Shown here piece after piece: positions 24,035 through 34,105 of a DNA stretch of 64,000 nt; the first letter of the stretch is position 1; each line of letters starts with the position of its first letter. The position numbers and the translations under genes are program-made. Below the pieces are notes generated by a model. It did not search any database and was not told the origin of the DNA. It saw only the letters and a program-made list of their open reading frames with translations. The stretch covers positions 276,629 through 340,628 of the forward strand of contig NZ_JAIOUQ010000009.1 in NCBI RefSeq assembly GCF_019931065.1. Direction: 5' to 3'. Source of the stretch: Methanobacterium spitsbergense. Its GTDB lineage: Archaea > Methanobacteriota > Methanobacteria > Methanobacteriales > Methanobacteriaceae.

Positions 24035-25714
24035 ATGAGTAACCTTGAAGAAATTGTTTACAAACATGCACTGATAAACGCAGTGAAACATAAGGGTAAA
24101 GCAAGTAATGGTGCTATTATGGGTTCTGTAATGGCAACACATGCCGAACTAAGAAGTGAAGCCAAAAAAATTGCACAAATTGCATCCCAAATTGTTACAA
24201 AGGTAAATTCAATGGATCCTGAACTTCAGAAATCAGAACTGGACAAACTCGGCGGAATGAAAGAGAAGAAACCTGTAGAGGAGAAAGGACTTGTTGATCT
24301 TCCAGATGTTAAAGGGGAAGTTGTGCTACGTTTTGCTCCAAATCCATCGGGTCCCCTACATATCGGACATGCAAGGGCGGCAGTGTTGAACAAAGAATAT
24401 GTTAAACGTTATGGAGGTAAGCTAATTCTTAGGATTGAAGACACAGACCCTCGAAGGGTTGACCCTAACGCTTACCAAATGATGGAGGAAGATCTAAAGT
24501 GGTTGGGTGTGGAATGGCAGGAAAAATATGTACAGAGTAGCAGGATAGAAATATACTATGAATACGCTGAAAAACTCATAGAAATGGGAAAGGCCTACAT
24601 GTGTACATGTAAGGGAGGAGACTTTAAAATACTTAAAGATGAATCAAAACCATGTCCTTGCCGCGAACTACCAGTAGAACACAGTATGAAACTGTGGAAA
24701 CAAATGGAAACCATGGGTGAAGGAGAAGCAGTACTCCGAGTAAAAACAGATATTCAACATAAAAATCCTGCCATAAGAGACTGGGTAGCAATGAGAGTTG
24801 TAGATGAAAAACATCCCCTAACAGGAAATAAATATAAAATTTATCCAATGATGAATTTCTCTGTAGCTGTTGATGACCATTTAATGGGTGTTACACATGT
24901 ACTAAGAGGAAAAGATCACCTTGCAAACAGTGAAAAACAAAGATATCTCTACAACCACTTTGGATGGAAGGTACCAGTTTTCATACACTATGGACGACTT
25001 AAAATGGAAGATGTAGCATTGAGCACATCCAAAGCAAGGCAGGGAATTGAAGACGGATTGTATACAGGGTGGGATGATCCAAGATTAGGAACTATACGTG
25101 CAATTGCACGTAGGGGAATAAAACAGGAAGCAATAACTGAATTAATGATGGAGATCGGACCCAAAATATCAGATGCAACAGTAAGCTGGAAGAAAGTATA
25201 TGGACTGAACCGTACAATACTCGAAGAAACATCAAACAGGTACTTCTATGTCCCTAATCCCACAAAGATAAAAATAGAAAACCTTCCAGAATCTGAAATT
25301 GGAATAATAAAAAGGCCATTACACCCAGACTATCCTGAAAGGGGCAGTCGTGAAATTCCATTTAGACCAGAACTTTATATCACTACAGAAGATCTTAAAA
25401 AAACTCAGGATGGAAGAATATTAAGACTTATTGATACAGTAAACGTGAGTTTTAATAAAGGAACAACTTCTTATCACAGCAATGACCTTGAAGAGGCAAG
25501 AAAAGCCAAAGCAATGATCATACAGTGGGTGCCTGTAGAAGGATCCATAAAAGCCGAAGTTGTAATGCCCGATGCAACTGTTACAACAGGATTTGTAGAA
25601 CCATCGGCTGTAAATGTTAAAGTGGATGATGTAGTACAGTTTGAAAGGTTTGGATTTGCACGTGTAGATAAGGTAACAGATAAAGAGATCCAGTTCTACT
25701 TTGCACATAAATGA
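24035..25714 (+). CDS. gltX: Glutamyl-tRNA synthetase, archaeal type
   Basis: Charges tRNA-Glu, and in archaea supplies the tRNA-dependent route to Gln-tRNA. 559 residues from ATG 24035, with GGAGTTGAT upstream. The class I HIGH motif is PNPSGPLHIGHARAAVLN and the KMSKS equivalent is VALSTSKARQGIEDG. The archaeal N-terminal extension (about 95 residues) and beta-barrel anticodon-binding C-terminus are present. Confidence 0.95.
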   Translation: MSNLEEIVYKHALINAVKHKGKASNGAIMGSVMATHAELRSEAKKIAQIASQIVTKVNSMDPELQKSELDKLGGMKEKKPVEEKGLVDLPDVKGEVVLRFAPNPSGPLHIGHARAAVLNKEYVKRYGGKLILRIEDTDPRRVDPNAYQMMEEDLKWLGVEWQEKYVQSSRIEIYYEYAEKLIEMGKAYMCTCKGGDFKILKDESKPCPCRELPVEHSMKLWKQMETMGEGEAVLRVKTDIQHKNPAIRDWVAMRVVDEKHPLTGNKYKIYPMMNFSVAVDDHLMGVTHVLRGKDHLANSEKQRYLYNHFGWKVPVFIHYGRLKMEDVALSTSKARQGIEDGLYTGWDDPRLGTIRAIARRGIKQEAITELMMEIGPKISDATVSWKKVYGLNRTILEETSNRYFYVPNPTKIKIENLPESEIGIIKRPLHPDYPERGSREIPFRPELYITTEDLKKTQDGRILRLIDTVNVSFNKGTTSYHSNDLEEARKAKAMIIQWVPVEGSIKAEVVMPDATVTTGFVEPSAVNVKVDDVVQFERFGFARVDKVTDKEIQFYFAHK

Positions 25715-25822
25715 ATTATTCAACATAAAAAGAGCAATCTTATTCAATAAAATTAATTTAGATCTAAATTGGATGAAAGCTTTTTAATATAATAAAAAAA
25801 ATTTTAATGAGGTTTAATTAAA

Positions 25823-27058
25823 ATGTCTGTAAAAATCAATGAAAACTACCTGCTTTTGAAAAGCAACTATATATTTGCCGAGATCAACCGAAGAGTTGAA
25901 AAATTTCAAAAAGAAAATCCAGATGCACAGGTAATTAAAATGGGAATAGGAGATGTAACACGCCCACTTCCTAAGGCAGTTGTAGATGCATTTGAGAGTG
26001 CAGTACTTGAAATGGGACAGGTTGAATCATTTATGGGGTACGGACCAGAACAGGGCTACTCATTTTTGAGAGAAGAAATAATAGAAAAAGATTATAAAAA
26101 ACTTGGAGTTGAATTGTCTACAGATGAAATTTTTATAAGTGATGCAGCCAAATGCGACACAGCCAATATACAAGAAATATTTGGACTTGAGAATATAATA
26201 GCAGTTACCGACCCTGTTTACCCAGTATATGTTGATAGTAATGTAATGGCAGGGAGAAGCGGCCCAATGCAGGATAATGGACAATACAAAGGAATTGTAT
26301 ATTTACCATGTACAGCTGAAAACAATTTCATACCAGAACTTCCAGAAACACCAGTTGATCTAATTTATCTCTGTCTGCCCAACAATCCCACTGGAACAGC
26401 TCTTACAAGAGAAGAGCTAACTAAATGGATTGATTATGCAAAAGAAAATAATTCAATAATCCTCTTTGATGCAGCCTACGAGGCATATGTAACTGAAGAA
26501 GATATACCTCGAAGTATTTATGAAATTGAAGGTGCTAAAGAAGTTGCAATAGAATTTAGAAGTTTCTCAAAAAATGCAGGATTTACAGGTACAAGATGTG
26601 CATTTACAGTTGTACCAAAAGATATAACAGCAGTTGATTCTGAAGGGAAGACACATGATCTTAATTCATTATGGAACAGACGTCAGACAACCAAATTCAA
26701 TGGAGTGTCCTATCCGGTACAGGTAGCTGCCAAAGCAGTTTATTCACCAGAGGGTCAAAAAGAAATCAAGGAATCAATTGAATATTACCTTAAAAATGCA
26801 GGAATAATAAGGGAAAGTATGGAAAAAATTGGTATAAAAGTCTACGGTGGAATGAATTCACCGTATATTTGGGTTAAAACACCGGAAAATATGGATTCAT
26901 GGGAATTTTTCGACTTACTCCTTAACAAGGCTAATATAGTTGGAACACCTGGTGTAGGATTTGGTCCAAGTGGAGAAGGTTATTTCAGGTTAACAGCTTT
27001 CAATACACTTGAAAATACTATAGAAGCCATGAATAGAATTTCTAAACTTTCTATTTAA
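25823..27058 (+). CDS. dapL: LL-diaminopimelate aminotransferase
   Basis: PLP enzyme making LL-diaminopimelate from tetrahydrodipicolinate for lysine synthesis. 411 residues; [59 protein letters not shown] and [20 protein letters not shown], with the Lys of SFSKN as PLP anchor. This set is the DapL type, known in Methanobacteriales. GAGGT lies upstream of ATG 25823. Confidence 0.95.
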   Translation: MSVKINENYLLLKSNYIFAEINRRVEKFQKENPDAQVIKMGIGDVTRPLPKAVVDAFESAVLEMGQVESFMGYGPEQGYSFLREEIIEKDYKKLGVELSTDEIFISDAAKCDTANIQEIFGLENIIAVTDPVYPVYVDSNVMAGRSGPMQDNGQYKGIVYLPCTAENNFIPELPETPVDLIYLCLPNNPTGTALTREELTKWIDYAKENNSIILFDAAYEAYVTEEDIPRSIYEIEGAKEVAIEFRSFSKNAGFTGTRCAFTVVPKDITAVDSEGKTHDLNSLWNRRQTTKFNGVSYPVQVAAKAVYSPEGQKEIKESIEYYLKNAGIIRESMEKIGIKVYGGMNSPYIWVKTPENMDSWEFFDLLLNKANIVGTPGVGFGPSGEGYFRLTAFNTLENTIEAMNRISKLSI

Positions 27059-27487
27059 TCCAATCCCTTTTTTTCTATTTTTTTTTAATTAAATTTCATT
27101 ATGAAATAATAGTTTAAATTATTATTTTGATTCACCGAATATTCATTCTATTTTTGATATAAGGAATAGTATTAGTTAGGAATATTTTCAATCTAATGCT
27201 TATTTTCCTTCAGTTCTTAATTTAATAACTTTTCCTAGTTTTGTTGTTATATTATCATCACTTATGATTAAATTGCTAGAATAACTATTATTATTAACAA
27301 GTTATTTACAACTAACAAATATAAATGAATAGAATTTGCAAAATTTTATTTAATCTTATCCCAATTAATCATTATTGTTACTGTATAAGTGGCTAAAATA
27401 TTAAAAGAGTTTAAATTTATAGACAATTTATAAAATCTAATATCTAATAGTATTTTCTAACAGAAAGAATTTTAATTGGTGGTTCAC
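27059..27487 (+). other. Long AT-rich spacer with a candidate promoter
   Basis: 429 bases without a convincing gene. TTTTTTTCTATTTTTTTTT just after dapL is a likely termination tract. TTTATAAA at 27427-27434 is a candidate TATA box for the next gene, which would give a leader of roughly 30 bases. I see nothing else. Confidence 0.5.
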
Positions 27488-29503
27488 ATGGAAGATTATG
27501 ACAAGAAATATCATAAATCAAGATTTTATTGGTTTTGGCGTACAATAATACTTTGGATAGGTTCTTCATTAGGATTTCTCATGATTGCTTATCTTTCTGT
27601 TGGATTATCATTAGATTCATGGGAAAGTGCTTTTGTTGCTGCAGGGATTGTAGGTATATTAAATGCATTACTTTGGCCTATTTTATCTCGTATTTTACTC
27701 CCATTCATGGTTTTTACAGTAGGGATAGGTTCTTTGTTGATAAATGGGGCTTTAATCTGGTTTGCAACGGTTTTTGTTGGAGGCATCTCCATTGATGGTG
27801 CTGCCTTAATTTTAGCACCTATAGGAATGGCTGCAATTTCAACGTTACTCGCCGGTATCATAACCATAGATGATGATGCATCATGGTATAGAGCAATAAG
27901 AAAAAATGTCAAGAAATTTGATAAAAAAAATATAAAAGATAAACCGGGCATTGTATTCATGGAAATTGATGGCCTGGCAAAGAACATTCTATTGGAAGCA
28001 GTGGAAAAGGGATACATGCCCACTCTTAAAAGATGGTTAGATGAGGGTATACATGTATTAAGTGGATGGGAAACAGATCTTTCAAGCCAAACAGGTGCAA
28101 GCCAAGCAGGAATTTTACACGGTAACAATAGAGATATAGTAGCATTTCGCTGGGTTGAAAAGGAAAATAATAATAAATTCATGGTATCAACAGGGTTAAG
28201 TGATGCTCCAATTGTTGAAGAGAGAATATCAGATGGAAACGGATTACTTTCACTAAATGGTGCAAGCAGATCAAATCTTTTTTCAGGTGATGCAAAGGAT
28301 GTTATATTTACATTCAGTAAAATGAAAGATTTAGGAAAATTTTATAACCGTGCATGGCGTTATGTTTTTTCTAATTCCTCTAACTTCAGCAGGATAATAT
28401 CCCTATTTTTATACGATTGTCTTCTTGATTACAAATCACAGTTAATGCACACAATAAAAAATATTAATCCACGTATTAAACGTGGATTTATCTATCCGTT
28501 TGTAAGGGCAGGTGCCAATGTATTTTTACGAGAAATAACAACTTTAGCGCTGATTGGTGATGTTCTTAAAGGACATGTTGACGTGGCATATGTTACATAT
28601 CTAGGTTATGATGAAATTGCCCACCATTCTGGTACAAGGGATAAAGATTCATTTAATGCCCTTAAAAGTATTGATAAACAGTTCCACCGTGTGGAAATGG
28701 CTTCATTACTTGCCCACAGAAAGTATAAATTGGTTATACATTCTGATCATGGTCAAACTAATGGTGCAACATTCAAACAACGCTATGATCTAACATTAGA
28801 AGAACTAGTTAGAGGATTACTCCCTGCTGAAGCTCAAATATTTGCAGACATGTCTCCAACTACAGGAGACCACTTCGGAGTGGCATTCACAGCACCAGGA
28901 GATAGGGTTAAAGGTTATTTCAAAGATAAAACAGAAGATGTTAACGAATATATACAAAAATATAGAGTGAAACCTAAAGAAGTAACCCAGCTTGATGCTA
29001 ATGTAAACGTACTGGCTTCGGGTAATTTGGGAATGGTATATTTAACAGATTACACTGAAAGACTCAACTATGAACAGTTGATACAGATATATCCAGATCT
29101 TATGCCCGGTCTTGCACAACATACTGGAATAGGATTTATACTTGTTAATTCTGAGAAATATGGCCCACTAGTAATTGGTAATAAAGGAACTTATTATTTA
29201 AATGATGATACTTTTGAAGGAGAGAATCCTCTTCTTAACTTCGGCCCAAATGCAGCGGATCATATAAGAAGAACGAATACATTCAGATACACTCCAGATG
29301 TACTGGTTATGAGTATGTATGATCCTATAAGCAATGAAGTAGCAGCATTTGAAGAGCTGGTTGGTAGTCATGGTGGAATTGGAGGCGAACAATCCTATCC
29401 ATTTATTTCACATCCATCTGAATGGGAAATTAAAAACGATCTAATCGGTGCTGAAAAAGTATACCAATTATTCAAATCTGAGATAGAAAAAACAATTCAA
29501 TGA
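27488..29503 (+). CDS. Membrane protein: holin-superfamily-like N-domain fused to alkaline-phosphatase-type phosphodiesterase
   Basis: 671 residues. Residues about 18-125 contain four hydrophobic spans resembling the 'phage holin family 4'/YvlD membrane domain. Residues about 145-660 look like an alkaline phosphatase superfamily phosphodiesterase: IVFMEIDGLAKNIL (first metal Asp), SSQTGASQAGILHG (nucleophile region), YLGYDEIAHHSG and HSDHGQTNG. Such fusions occur in archaea and Actinobacteria and are often annotated only as holin-family proteins. Substrate unknown; perhaps a lipid- or wall-linked phosphodiester. Start ATG 27488, GGTGGT upstream. Confidence 0.78.
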   Translation: MEDYDKKYHKSRFYWFWRTIILWIGSSLGFLMIAYLSVGLSLDSWESAFVAAGIVGILNALLWPILSRILLPFMVFTVGIGSLLINGALIWFATVFVGGISIDGAALILAPIGMAAISTLLAGIITIDDDASWYRAIRKNVKKFDKKNIKDKPGIVFMEIDGLAKNILLEAVEKGYMPTLKRWLDEGIHVLSGWETDLSSQTGASQAGILHGNNRDIVAFRWVEKENNNKFMVSTGLSDAPIVEERISDGNGLLSLNGASRSNLFSGDAKDVIFTFSKMKDLGKFYNRAWRYVFSNSSNFSRIISLFLYDCLLDYKSQLMHTIKNINPRIKRGFIYPFVRAGANVFLREITTLALIGDVLKGHVDVAYVTYLGYDEIAHHSGTRDKDSFNALKSIDKQFHRVEMASLLAHRKYKLVIHSDHGQTNGATFKQRYDLTLEELVRGLLPAEAQIFADMSPTTGDHFGVAFTAPGDRVKGYFKDKTEDVNEYIQKYRVKPKEVTQLDANVNVLASGNLGMVYLTDYTERLNYEQLIQIYPDLMPGLAQHTGIGFILVNSEKYGPLVIGNKGTYYLNDDTFEGENPLLNFGPNAADHIRRTNTFRYTPDVLVMSMYDPISNEVAAFEELVGSHGGIGGEQSYPFISHPSEWEIKNDLIGAEKVYQLFKSEIEKTIQ

Positions 29504-29531
29504 AAATAGTTTTATGAATAAACTAAACAAA

Positions 29532-29539
29532 TTTTTTTT
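29532..29539 (+). terminator. Oligo-T terminator
   Basis: Run of eight T 29 bases after the stop of the upstream plus-strand gene, in a convergent gap. Archaeal RNA polymerase terminates at such tracts. Confidence 0.5.
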
Positions 29540-29570
29540 AAAGTTTAATTTTGGATATTTATTTTATTTT

Positions 29571-29579
29571 AAAAAAAAA
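29571..29579 (-). terminator. Oligo-T terminator on the minus strand
   Basis: Nine A on the plus strand, hence T9 on the minus strand, about 55 bases after the end of the flavodoxin-like pseudogene that reads toward it. Confidence 0.45.
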
Positions 29580-29632
29580 GAAATATCAATGGATTTGTGT
29601 TAATTTTTTATAAATAAGTCTTTATTTTAGGC

Positions 29633-30163
29633 TTATGCTATAATCTCATTTATATAAGTGGTATAGTTGTTTTGAACTGCTGATTGATCGAATTTCTTGG
29701 ACATCTTCACAGTTACTGTTTTGTTTTGAAGTGATTGTTGGAGTACAAGATTAGAATCTTGAGTTGATACGCTTCCCACAGTGAAAACTCCCACTGTAAC
29801 ATTTTGTGGTAGATTTAAATTCTCAATATATGAGTTAACAAGACCTGATGGATTGCCACCGTATGTTGGACTTCCAAATATAAACAAATTATAACCTGTA
29901 ACATTTGATGCTGCAACGGATCTAATTCCTGCAACAGTAACTTCATATCCATTTGATTGTAACTCCTACCCCATCTGAGTTGCACCATTTTTGGTTGCAG
30001 CAGACCATCCAGGATCATAAACAATCAAAGCTTTGCCTGTTATGTTTCCTGAAGGCTTTAAAGTTTCACTTCCTAAACTGTTAGCATAGGTAACACCCCA
30101 CATAACAACACCTACAACAACTATCATGGCCAATATTATCCCCAATATTTTTAATACACCCAT
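29633..30163 (-). pseudogene. Membrane-anchored flavodoxin-like protein, interrupted by one in-frame TAG
   Basis: One reading frame runs from ATG 30163 to 29633, broken only by TAG at 29966-29968. The first 65 residues hold a membrane anchor (ILGIILAMIVVVGVVMWGV) and a beta strand GKALIVYDPGWSAATKNGATQMG; after the stop the frame continues ELQSNGYEVTVAGI and then LFIFGSPTYGGNPSG, a flavodoxin FMN-loop-like segment. A single base change of a Gln, Glu or other codon explains it. It may be a recent pseudogene, a read error, or read-through. Confidence 0.75.
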
Positions 30164-30271
30164 TATTTCTCCCCATAATTTAATTATTCATTATATTCTT
30201 TTAGATAATTTTTGAAATTGGTTTTAAATTATTTTTTTAGAGTTTTAATACATTATTATTTGTTTATATAG

Positions 30272-30805
30272 TTATTCGGTAGTTAAATTTCTAGTCCAGG
30301 CTCTAATTTCATCCCAGTTCCTGTAATCATGCTTTTTATTTGGATCCTTTCCCTGTTTTTCAAGTTCCTTTTTAATGGATCTATTTATTAACTTGAAAAT
30401 CAATCCTTGTTTGGCGTTAGGATCATATACACTACCAAAGAGTCCTGTTGCAATTGGTTCGTTTATAAGGTTTTCCTTAGCAATATTGTCTAAATATTTT
30501 TCCTGTCCTTCAGCAACTGTTTTTTCCTCATTCGCAGCTCCACAGGTAACAAATAATACTACTTTGCGTTTTGAAAGTGCATTTTTATTCTTTTTGAGAA
30601 AGTTCATTGTTGCTTTGGTCCATTTACCCATTTTAATTCCACTGCCAACAACAACAAGATCGTAGGAGGTTATATCTAATTCCTTTTTTTCCCTTGCATT
30701 TACTAGATCAACATCCACATTTTCTTCTTTTAAAACCTTTGATATTTCCTCTGCAATTCCAGTTGCAGTCCCATAACGTGTTCCATATATTATTAATGCT
30801 TTCAT
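30272..30805 (-). CDS. Flavodoxin-domain protein
   Basis: 177-residue cytoplasmic flavoprotein. ALIIYGTRYGTATGIAEEISKVL is the FMN phosphate-binding loop; VVVGSGIKMGKWTKATMNFLKKN and VLFVTCGAA follow the flavodoxin pattern as in the HemG-like flavodoxin family. No membrane span. It starts 48 bases after the MarR-type gene and is probably co-transcribed with it, hinting at redox or oxidative stress function. Exact reaction unknown. Confidence 0.85.
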   Translation of the reverse strand: MKALIIYGTRYGTATGIAEEISKVLKEENVDVDLVNAREKKELDITSYDLVVVGSGIKMGKWTKATMNFLKKNKNALSKRKVVLFVTCGAANEEKTVAEGQEKYLDNIAKENLINEPIATGLFGSVYDPNAKQGLIFKLINRSIKKELEKQGKDPNKKHDYRNWDEIRAWTRNLTTE

Positions 30806-30853
30806 ATTATTTCCCCCAATTATCTAGATTTTGAACATTTAAATTAATATTTC

Positions 30854-31360
30854 TTACTTGTTTACATTTTTTGCATCTTCATATATTGTTAATGATAGTT
30901 TTTCGAGTTTGTTCATGATCTTAAATAGTGATGCTACTTCACTGTCTTCTAGTGTTTTGAAGTATTCTGCTATTGATTTGGCATGTTCTGACGCTCTTGT
31001 TTTCCAGTATTCATTGGATTTCTCTGTTACTTTTAGTCTTAATATGCGTTTGTTTTTAGGGTCCCTCTCAATTTTAAGAAAACCCGTTGTTTCAAGGCGA
31101 GTGGCTAATTGTTTGACATTTTGATGTGTGGTGCTAAGTGCATCTGCAACTTCCTGCATGGAAGGGTCGTGGTTAAATGCAGTTCCAATTACAATAAGCA
31201 TCAGCCATTGTTTGGTTGTAATATTGTCTTTTTGAAAGTCTTTATTGATTGTATAGCTCCATCGTTGCTGTATAAGGAATAAGATTACTAGTATATATTT
31301 TTCCATATCTAGTCTTTCCTCAATATTCATTTCTGCTATAATTTCATCTGAATTTTTCAT
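30854..31360 (-). CDS. MarR-family transcriptional regulator
   Basis: 168-residue winged-helix regulator. The DNA-binding core is ITTKQWLMLIVIG, then PSMQEVADALSTTHQNVKQLATRLETTGFLKIERDPKNKRILRLKVTE with the recognition helix and beta wing. First gene of a unit with the flavodoxin. Two near-identical palindromes lie over its predicted transcription start, suggesting autoregulation. Confidence 0.9.
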   Translation of the reverse strand: MKNSDEIIAEMNIEERLDMEKYILVILFLIQQRWSYTINKDFQKDNITTKQWLMLIVIGTAFNHDPSMQEVADALSTTHQNVKQLATRLETTGFLKIERDPKNKRILRLKVTEKSNEYWKTRASEHAKSIAEYFKTLEDSEVASLFKIMNKLEKLSLTIYEDAKNVNK

Positions 31361-31446
31361 CTTACTATGTCCCCTTCAATCATTATTGTTTTATGAAACT
31401 TTGAGGCAAAGTAATAAAACAAGATTTTTTACTCCAAAATCCTATG

Positions 31447-31480
31447 GGTAATATATTACTTATAATGGTAATATATTACC
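31447..31480 (-). promoter_or_regulatory. Tandem palindromic operator of the MarR gene
   Basis: GGTAATATATTACT (31447-31460) and GGTAATATATTACC (31467-31480) are two copies of one 14-base palindrome, 20 bases centre to centre (about two helical turns). They lie just downstream of a TATA-like element and so over the expected start of the marR transcript; binding of the MarR product is inference. Confidence 0.65.
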
Positions 31481-31493
31481 TAATAACTCATCA

Positions 31494-31504
31494 TAATATA
31501 TAAA
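31494..31504 (-). promoter_or_regulatory. TATA box of the MarR-flavodoxin unit
   Basis: Reads TTTATATATTA on the minus strand. The expected start site about 25 bases downstream would fall near 31470, within the tandem palindromes. Confidence 0.45.
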
Positions 31505-31546
31505 CATTTGTATTTGAAAAAAGAATTTCAAAAAAGACAAACAGAA

Positions 31547-32296
31547 TTATGCCAATTTAGACAGTACAAATGCAATTAAAAAACCAAATGCCATCATTAA
31601 ACCTGTAAACTCATGAGTATCCCTGAACGCTTCTGGAATCATAGTATCTGCTATCATGGTCAAAAGAGCACCAGCTGCAAGAGCCAAAGTAGCTGCATTA
31701 ACATCTGGAGGGAATTGGCTAAAAACACTGTAACCTGCCAATGAAGATAACCCCGTTATTATTGCAATTAAAAACCATAATCCAAATATGGTCTTTTTAC
31801 TCCATCCCATAGACTTCATACCAACAGAACTTGAAAGTCCTTCGGGAATATTTGAGATAAAAACAGCAACAACAGTTGCAATACCAACGGCACCACCAGA
31901 TATCATGGTCAAACCAATTGCAACTGATTCAGGAATACCATCAAGTAATGCTCCAGCAGCAATTGCAGGTCCATTTTCATCATAATCTCCTACAACAGAT
32001 TTATCAGCAGTTTTCCTATGCTTCGCACCGGTACGTGAAAGGTAAAGATCAACAAGTGTGAAGATAACAACACCTGCAACAAATCCTAAAATTGTTGAAT
32101 CATAACCACCCCATTCAAATGCCTGTTCAAGAAGTTCGAAACATGCAGCAGCTATTAGAACACCAGCACCAAATGCCATTATACTTCCAATAATTCTTTT
32201 TCTAATTTTAATGTAATAACCAGCTACAGCTCCAATTAAAAGTGCAAGACCACCAACAAATCCCCATAAACCTGCCTGAAACATTGTTGAAAACAT
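31547..32296 (-). CDS. ZIP-family metal transporter
   Basis: 249-residue integral membrane protein with about eight hydrophobic spans. Span IV reads ALLDGIPESVAIGL and span V FISNIPEGLSSS, the paired metal-binding helices of ZIP proteins, although the first His of the usual HNIPEG is Asp here. A short charged loop (SRTGAKHRKTADK) lies between spans III and IV. Probably moves Zn or another divalent cation. Confidence 0.85.
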   Translation of the reverse strand: MFSTMFQAGLWGFVGGLALLIGAVAGYYIKIRKRIIGSIMAFGAGVLIAAACFELLEQAFEWGGYDSTILGFVAGVVIFTLVDLYLSRTGAKHRKTADKSVVGDYDENGPAIAAGALLDGIPESVAIGLTMISGGAVGIATVVAVFISNIPEGLSSSVGMKSMGWSKKTIFGLWFLIAIITGLSSLAGYSVFSQFPPDVNAATLALAAGALLTMIADTMIPEAFRDTHEFTGLMMAFGFLIAFVLSKLA

Positions 32297-32764
32297 AAAA
32301 TTCTCCCAATAAAATACAATAAAATTTTTTTTATTTAACTCAAATTCCCAAGAGAAATTAGGAAATTTAAGAAATATTCGAATTAATTATCAATAATCAT
32401 CTATAAATAAACCGACTATTTAATTATTTATAAATAATTTCAGATATTCCTAGGCCAGTAATGATTTGAGGAATAATTATTCATAGACTGTTAACAAAAT
32501 TTTATTGTTATCACACTAATTTGTGAAAAAATTCACATCTTATCAATGGAATTATTTATACACTGTGAATTTAAGTGTAAATGTCGATTATTCAACCTTA
32601 ACATAAAATAATTTGTTTGGGTAAAAAATATTCTACATTAAATACATAGTAAATAAGTAATCAGTCAATGAAAATTTTTAATTTACAGATATAGATACTG
32701 AAAACTTTATTTTATTCAATAAAAATAATCTGAATAAATTATTAAATTGTATGGGGGAGGTAAT
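32297..32764 (+). other. Divergent AT-rich spacer with an 18-base palindrome
   Basis: 468 bases between divergent genes, without a convincing coding frame. AATTATTTATAAATAATT at 32422-32439 is a perfect palindrome and could be an operator, though its AT content weakens this. TACACT/AGTGTA arms at about 32561-32581 form a weak inverted repeat. Promoters for both flanking genes should lie here. Confidence 0.45.
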
Positions 32765-34105
32765 ATGGACAATTTAGGGGATTATTACCATGATAAGCGA
32801 ATGCAAAAAATGTTTCAGCTTTTAGAAGAGCCTAAATCTCTTGATGATATAGATATTTCTGAAGCATTCATTAAAAATCTGGTTTTAAAGATATTATCCA
32901 CCTATGGGATAATAAAGGTAAATCAGATACATGAAATTACAGGCCTTCATACTGATATTCTTGAAGCAGTTCTTCATAAACTTGAAAAAGATGATATGTG
33001 TGCACAAACAGGTGGTGGATTCCTTTTTCCAAGTGTTGAATTTACAATAAAAAAACAGGGTCGTGAGAAGGCCTTGCAGATAATGCAAGAAAACCCTTAT
33101 ATTGGAATTGCACCAGTTGCATACGATGAATATTTCACAATAATGAGTGCACAGGTAAAGGGTAGATTTCCCTTAAAAATTCCTGAAAGTGTGATTAAAA
33201 ATGCAATGATAGAAATTGTTGGTGTTGAAAAGGCAAAGAAAACATTGGTTGCATCTTCCATAGGAGGTAAAGGGTTCTTTATTTACGGACCTCCTGGAAC
33301 AGGTAAAACATTCATAACAAGTAAGATGTCCCAGATGCTTCCACCAATTTTAATGCCCAAATACATAGAATTCAGTGGAAGTGTTATACAATTATTTGAC
33401 CCAGATTTTCATCATAAAAGTCCAGAACAACCTGAAGATCCTCGATGGGTTAAAGTTTCTGCTCCATTTGTTTTCACTGGCTCTGAGCTTACAAGTGAAA
33501 AGCTTGAAACATTATTCAACCCTAATAAAGGAGTGTATGAAACATCTCCTATAATAAAAGCCAATGGTGGAGTTTTACTCTTAGATGATCTTGGAAGACA
33601 GAAGGAAGATCACAACATAATATTAAATCGGCTAATTGTTCCTTTAGAAAACAAGAGAGATGTTATCTACATAAAAGGTGCTCCTGTAATTGTTCACACA
33701 CAGTTTATCCCTGTTCTTTCAACCAATTTGGATATTAACATTGTAGATGAAGCCCATCTTAGACGTGCACCTATGCACATTCTTTTAGGACCACCATCCC
33801 CCGATGAAATATTGGAGGTTTTCAAAAGGAACTTGGATCAACTTCATGAAGAATATGATGATTCAATACTTGAAAGATTCAAAAAGGTATACATTCCTAT
33901 TTCAGAGGGCGGTGAACAGTTAAAACCAACCTATGCTCACGCTAGGGATATAGCACAAATTGCACAGGCCGTAAGGATAAGAAATGATGAAGATAAGATT
34001 ACTTTAGATGTTCTTGAAGAAGCTCTTGAGGAACATATTTTAATTGCACTCCAGCGAAAATACACACCCGAACTATATGAAAGAATAATCAATAAAAAAG
34101 TTTAA
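32765..34105 (+). CDS. AAA-type ATPase with N-terminal winged-helix region
   Basis: 446 residues. Residues about 30-90 (YGIIKVNQIHEITGLHTDILEAVLHKLEKDDMC) look like a winged-helix domain. Walker A is YGPPGTGKT and Walker B GGVLLLDDLGR, with a sensor segment VLSTNLD and arginine-rich HLRRAPMHILLG. Resembles uncharacterised methanogen ATPases with chaperone/MoxR-like features. Start ATG 32765 has GGGAGGT directly upstream. Cellular role unknown. Confidence 0.8.
   Translation: MDNLGDYYHDKRMQKMFQLLEEPKSLDDIDISEAFIKNLVLKILSTYGIIKVNQIHEITGLHTDILEAVLHKLEKDDMCAQTGGGFLFPSVEFTIKKQGREKALQIMQENPYIGIAPVAYDEYFTIMSAQVKGRFPLKIPESVIKNAMIEIVGVEKAKKTLVASSIGGKGFFIYGPPGTGKTFITSKMSQMLPPILMPKYIEFSGSVIQLFDPDFHHKSPEQPEDPRWVKVSAPFVFTGSELTSEKLETLFNPNKGVYETSPIIKANGGVLLLDDLGRQKEDHNIILNRLIVPLENKRDVIYIKGAPVIVHTQFIPVLSTNLDINIVDEAHLRRAPMHILLGPPSPDEILEVFKRNLDQLHEEYDDSILERFKKVYIPISEGGEQLKPTYAHARDIAQIAQAVRIRNDEDKITLDVLEEALEEHILIALQRKYTPELYERIINKKV

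Noticed and set aside
29966..29968. TAG read as pyrrolysine
   Set aside because: Pyrrolysine systems are not expected in Methanobacteriales, and flavodoxins are not known pyrrolysine proteins; a simple nonsense change is the better explanation.
32422..32439. 18-base palindrome as a definite operator
   Set aside because: It is composed only of A and T in an AT-rich spacer, so chance is a fair explanation; kept only as a note on the spacer.
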